NCBI GenBank assembly: GCA_966186595.1
Contig: CBIFWO010000031.1
Location: forward strand, 1-5,048
Direction: 5' to 3'
From: JALRBM01 sp966186595
Lineage (GTDB): Bacteria; Patescibacteriota; Saccharimonadia; Saccharimonadales; Saccharimonadaceae
DNA: 5,048 nucleotides
The notes beneath the pieces are model-generated. The model was given only the letters and a program-made list of their open reading frames with translations, was not told where the DNA came from and searched no databases. How positions within the stretch are numbered: position 1 is the stretch's first letter; the number at the start of each line of letters is the position of its first letter. Below are positions 4,874 to 5,048 of this stretch, one piece after another. A program made the translations under genes and the position numbers.

Positions 4874-5048
4874 GGGCCGCAGCAAAAGAGCCCACGGAAC
4901 TGTTTACCAAAAACACAGGTCTCTGCTAACACGAAAGTGGATGTATAGGGGCTGACTCCTGCCCGGTGCTGGAAGGTTAAGGGGAGAGCTTTTAGGCTTG
5001 AACTGAAGCCCCAGTGAACGGCGGCGGTAACTATAACCGTCCTAAGGT

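Larger units (their letters stand above)
2825..5048 (+). rRNA. rrl: 23S rRNA, 5' two thirds (partial)
   Basis: Conserved blocks appear in order: GTGGATGCC (near 2847), GATGAAGGACG, TTTCCGAATGGGGAAACCC (near 2933), GGAACTGAAACATC, AGTAGGGCGGG, AACCCCGG-AGGGGAGTGAAA, TAGACCCGAAACC, GAGATAGCTGGTTCTC, AAGGTCCC, GATGTTGGCTTAGAAGCAGCC (near 4028), AACGGGGCTAA, GGTTAATATTCCTGA, TAACTTCGGG, AACACGAAAGTGG, CTGCCCGGTGCTGGAAGG and GTAACTATAACCGTCCTAAGGT at the right edge (about E. coli 1934). The start is placed by alignment from memory and could be off by several bases. The segment is roughly 290 nt longer than its E. coli counterpart because of the two enlarged regions listed separately. Domains I to III and the start of IV are in the window; the peptidyl transferase centre is not. 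Confidence 0.95.

Noticed and set aside
1..5048. CRISPR array, insertion sequence or transposase
   Set aside because: No regularly spaced repeats, transposase-like frame or terminal inverted repeats were seen.

Overview
The window runs from the last ~40 nt of a 16S rRNA gene (+ strand) to about two thirds of the way through a 23S rRNA gene (+ strand, cut off by the right edge). About 2.8 kb of other DNA lies between them. It suggests a bacterium with a small, reduced genome and unlinked rRNA genes, most likely Candidate Phyla Radiation/Patescibacteria and perhaps Saccharibacteria. The reasons are the split 16S/23S arrangement, an insertion-bearing 23S, a FemA/FemB-type peptidoglycan bridge ligase of the kind common in that group, moderate A+T content and apparent scarcity of Shine-Dalgarno sites. 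This placement is inference from memory; no database search was possible.

Left part (1-963): the 16S 3' end carries an intact anti-Shine-Dalgarno and is followed by a trailer with two small hairpins and a strong intrinsic terminator (209-238). A small two-helix membrane protein gene (260-553) lies on the - strand, convergent with 16S. Its 5' end overlaps a well-spaced sigma70-like promoter (509-537) reading the other way into three tRNA genes in the unusual order Ala(UGC), Val(UAC), Ile(GAU), all with encoded CCA. Val and Ile each sit in the loop of a flanking inverted repeat whose right arm begins on the base after CCA. A 37-nt CCA-ended hairpin lies between Ala and Val.

Middle part (964-2822): a dCTP-deaminase-like gene (+ strand) directly follows tRNA-Ile but is broken by one missing base. 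Its stop codon shares a CTAG with the stop of a convergent, intact FemA/FemB-family gene (1380-2441, - strand). The 380 bp between femA/B and 23S holds no convincing gene. It contains a leader hairpin, an A/T tract plus TTGACG box and a perfect 14-bp palindrome just before 23S, which probably form the 23S promoter/control region.

Right part (about 2825-5048): the 23S gene is recognisable throughout but is some 290 nt longer than the corresponding E. coli segment. The excess lies in enlarged domain I helices (about 3108-3250) and in a ~208-nt structured insertion in the helix 63 region (about 4666-4873), flanked by GTGG repeats and held by an 11-bp basal stem.

Together this is a translation-gene neighbourhood in which 16S, the tRNA cluster and 23S seem to be three separate transcription units in one direction, with two protein genes facing against them. 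The most notable signals are the insertion in 23S, the tRNA-bracketing stems and the broken nucleotide-metabolism gene.
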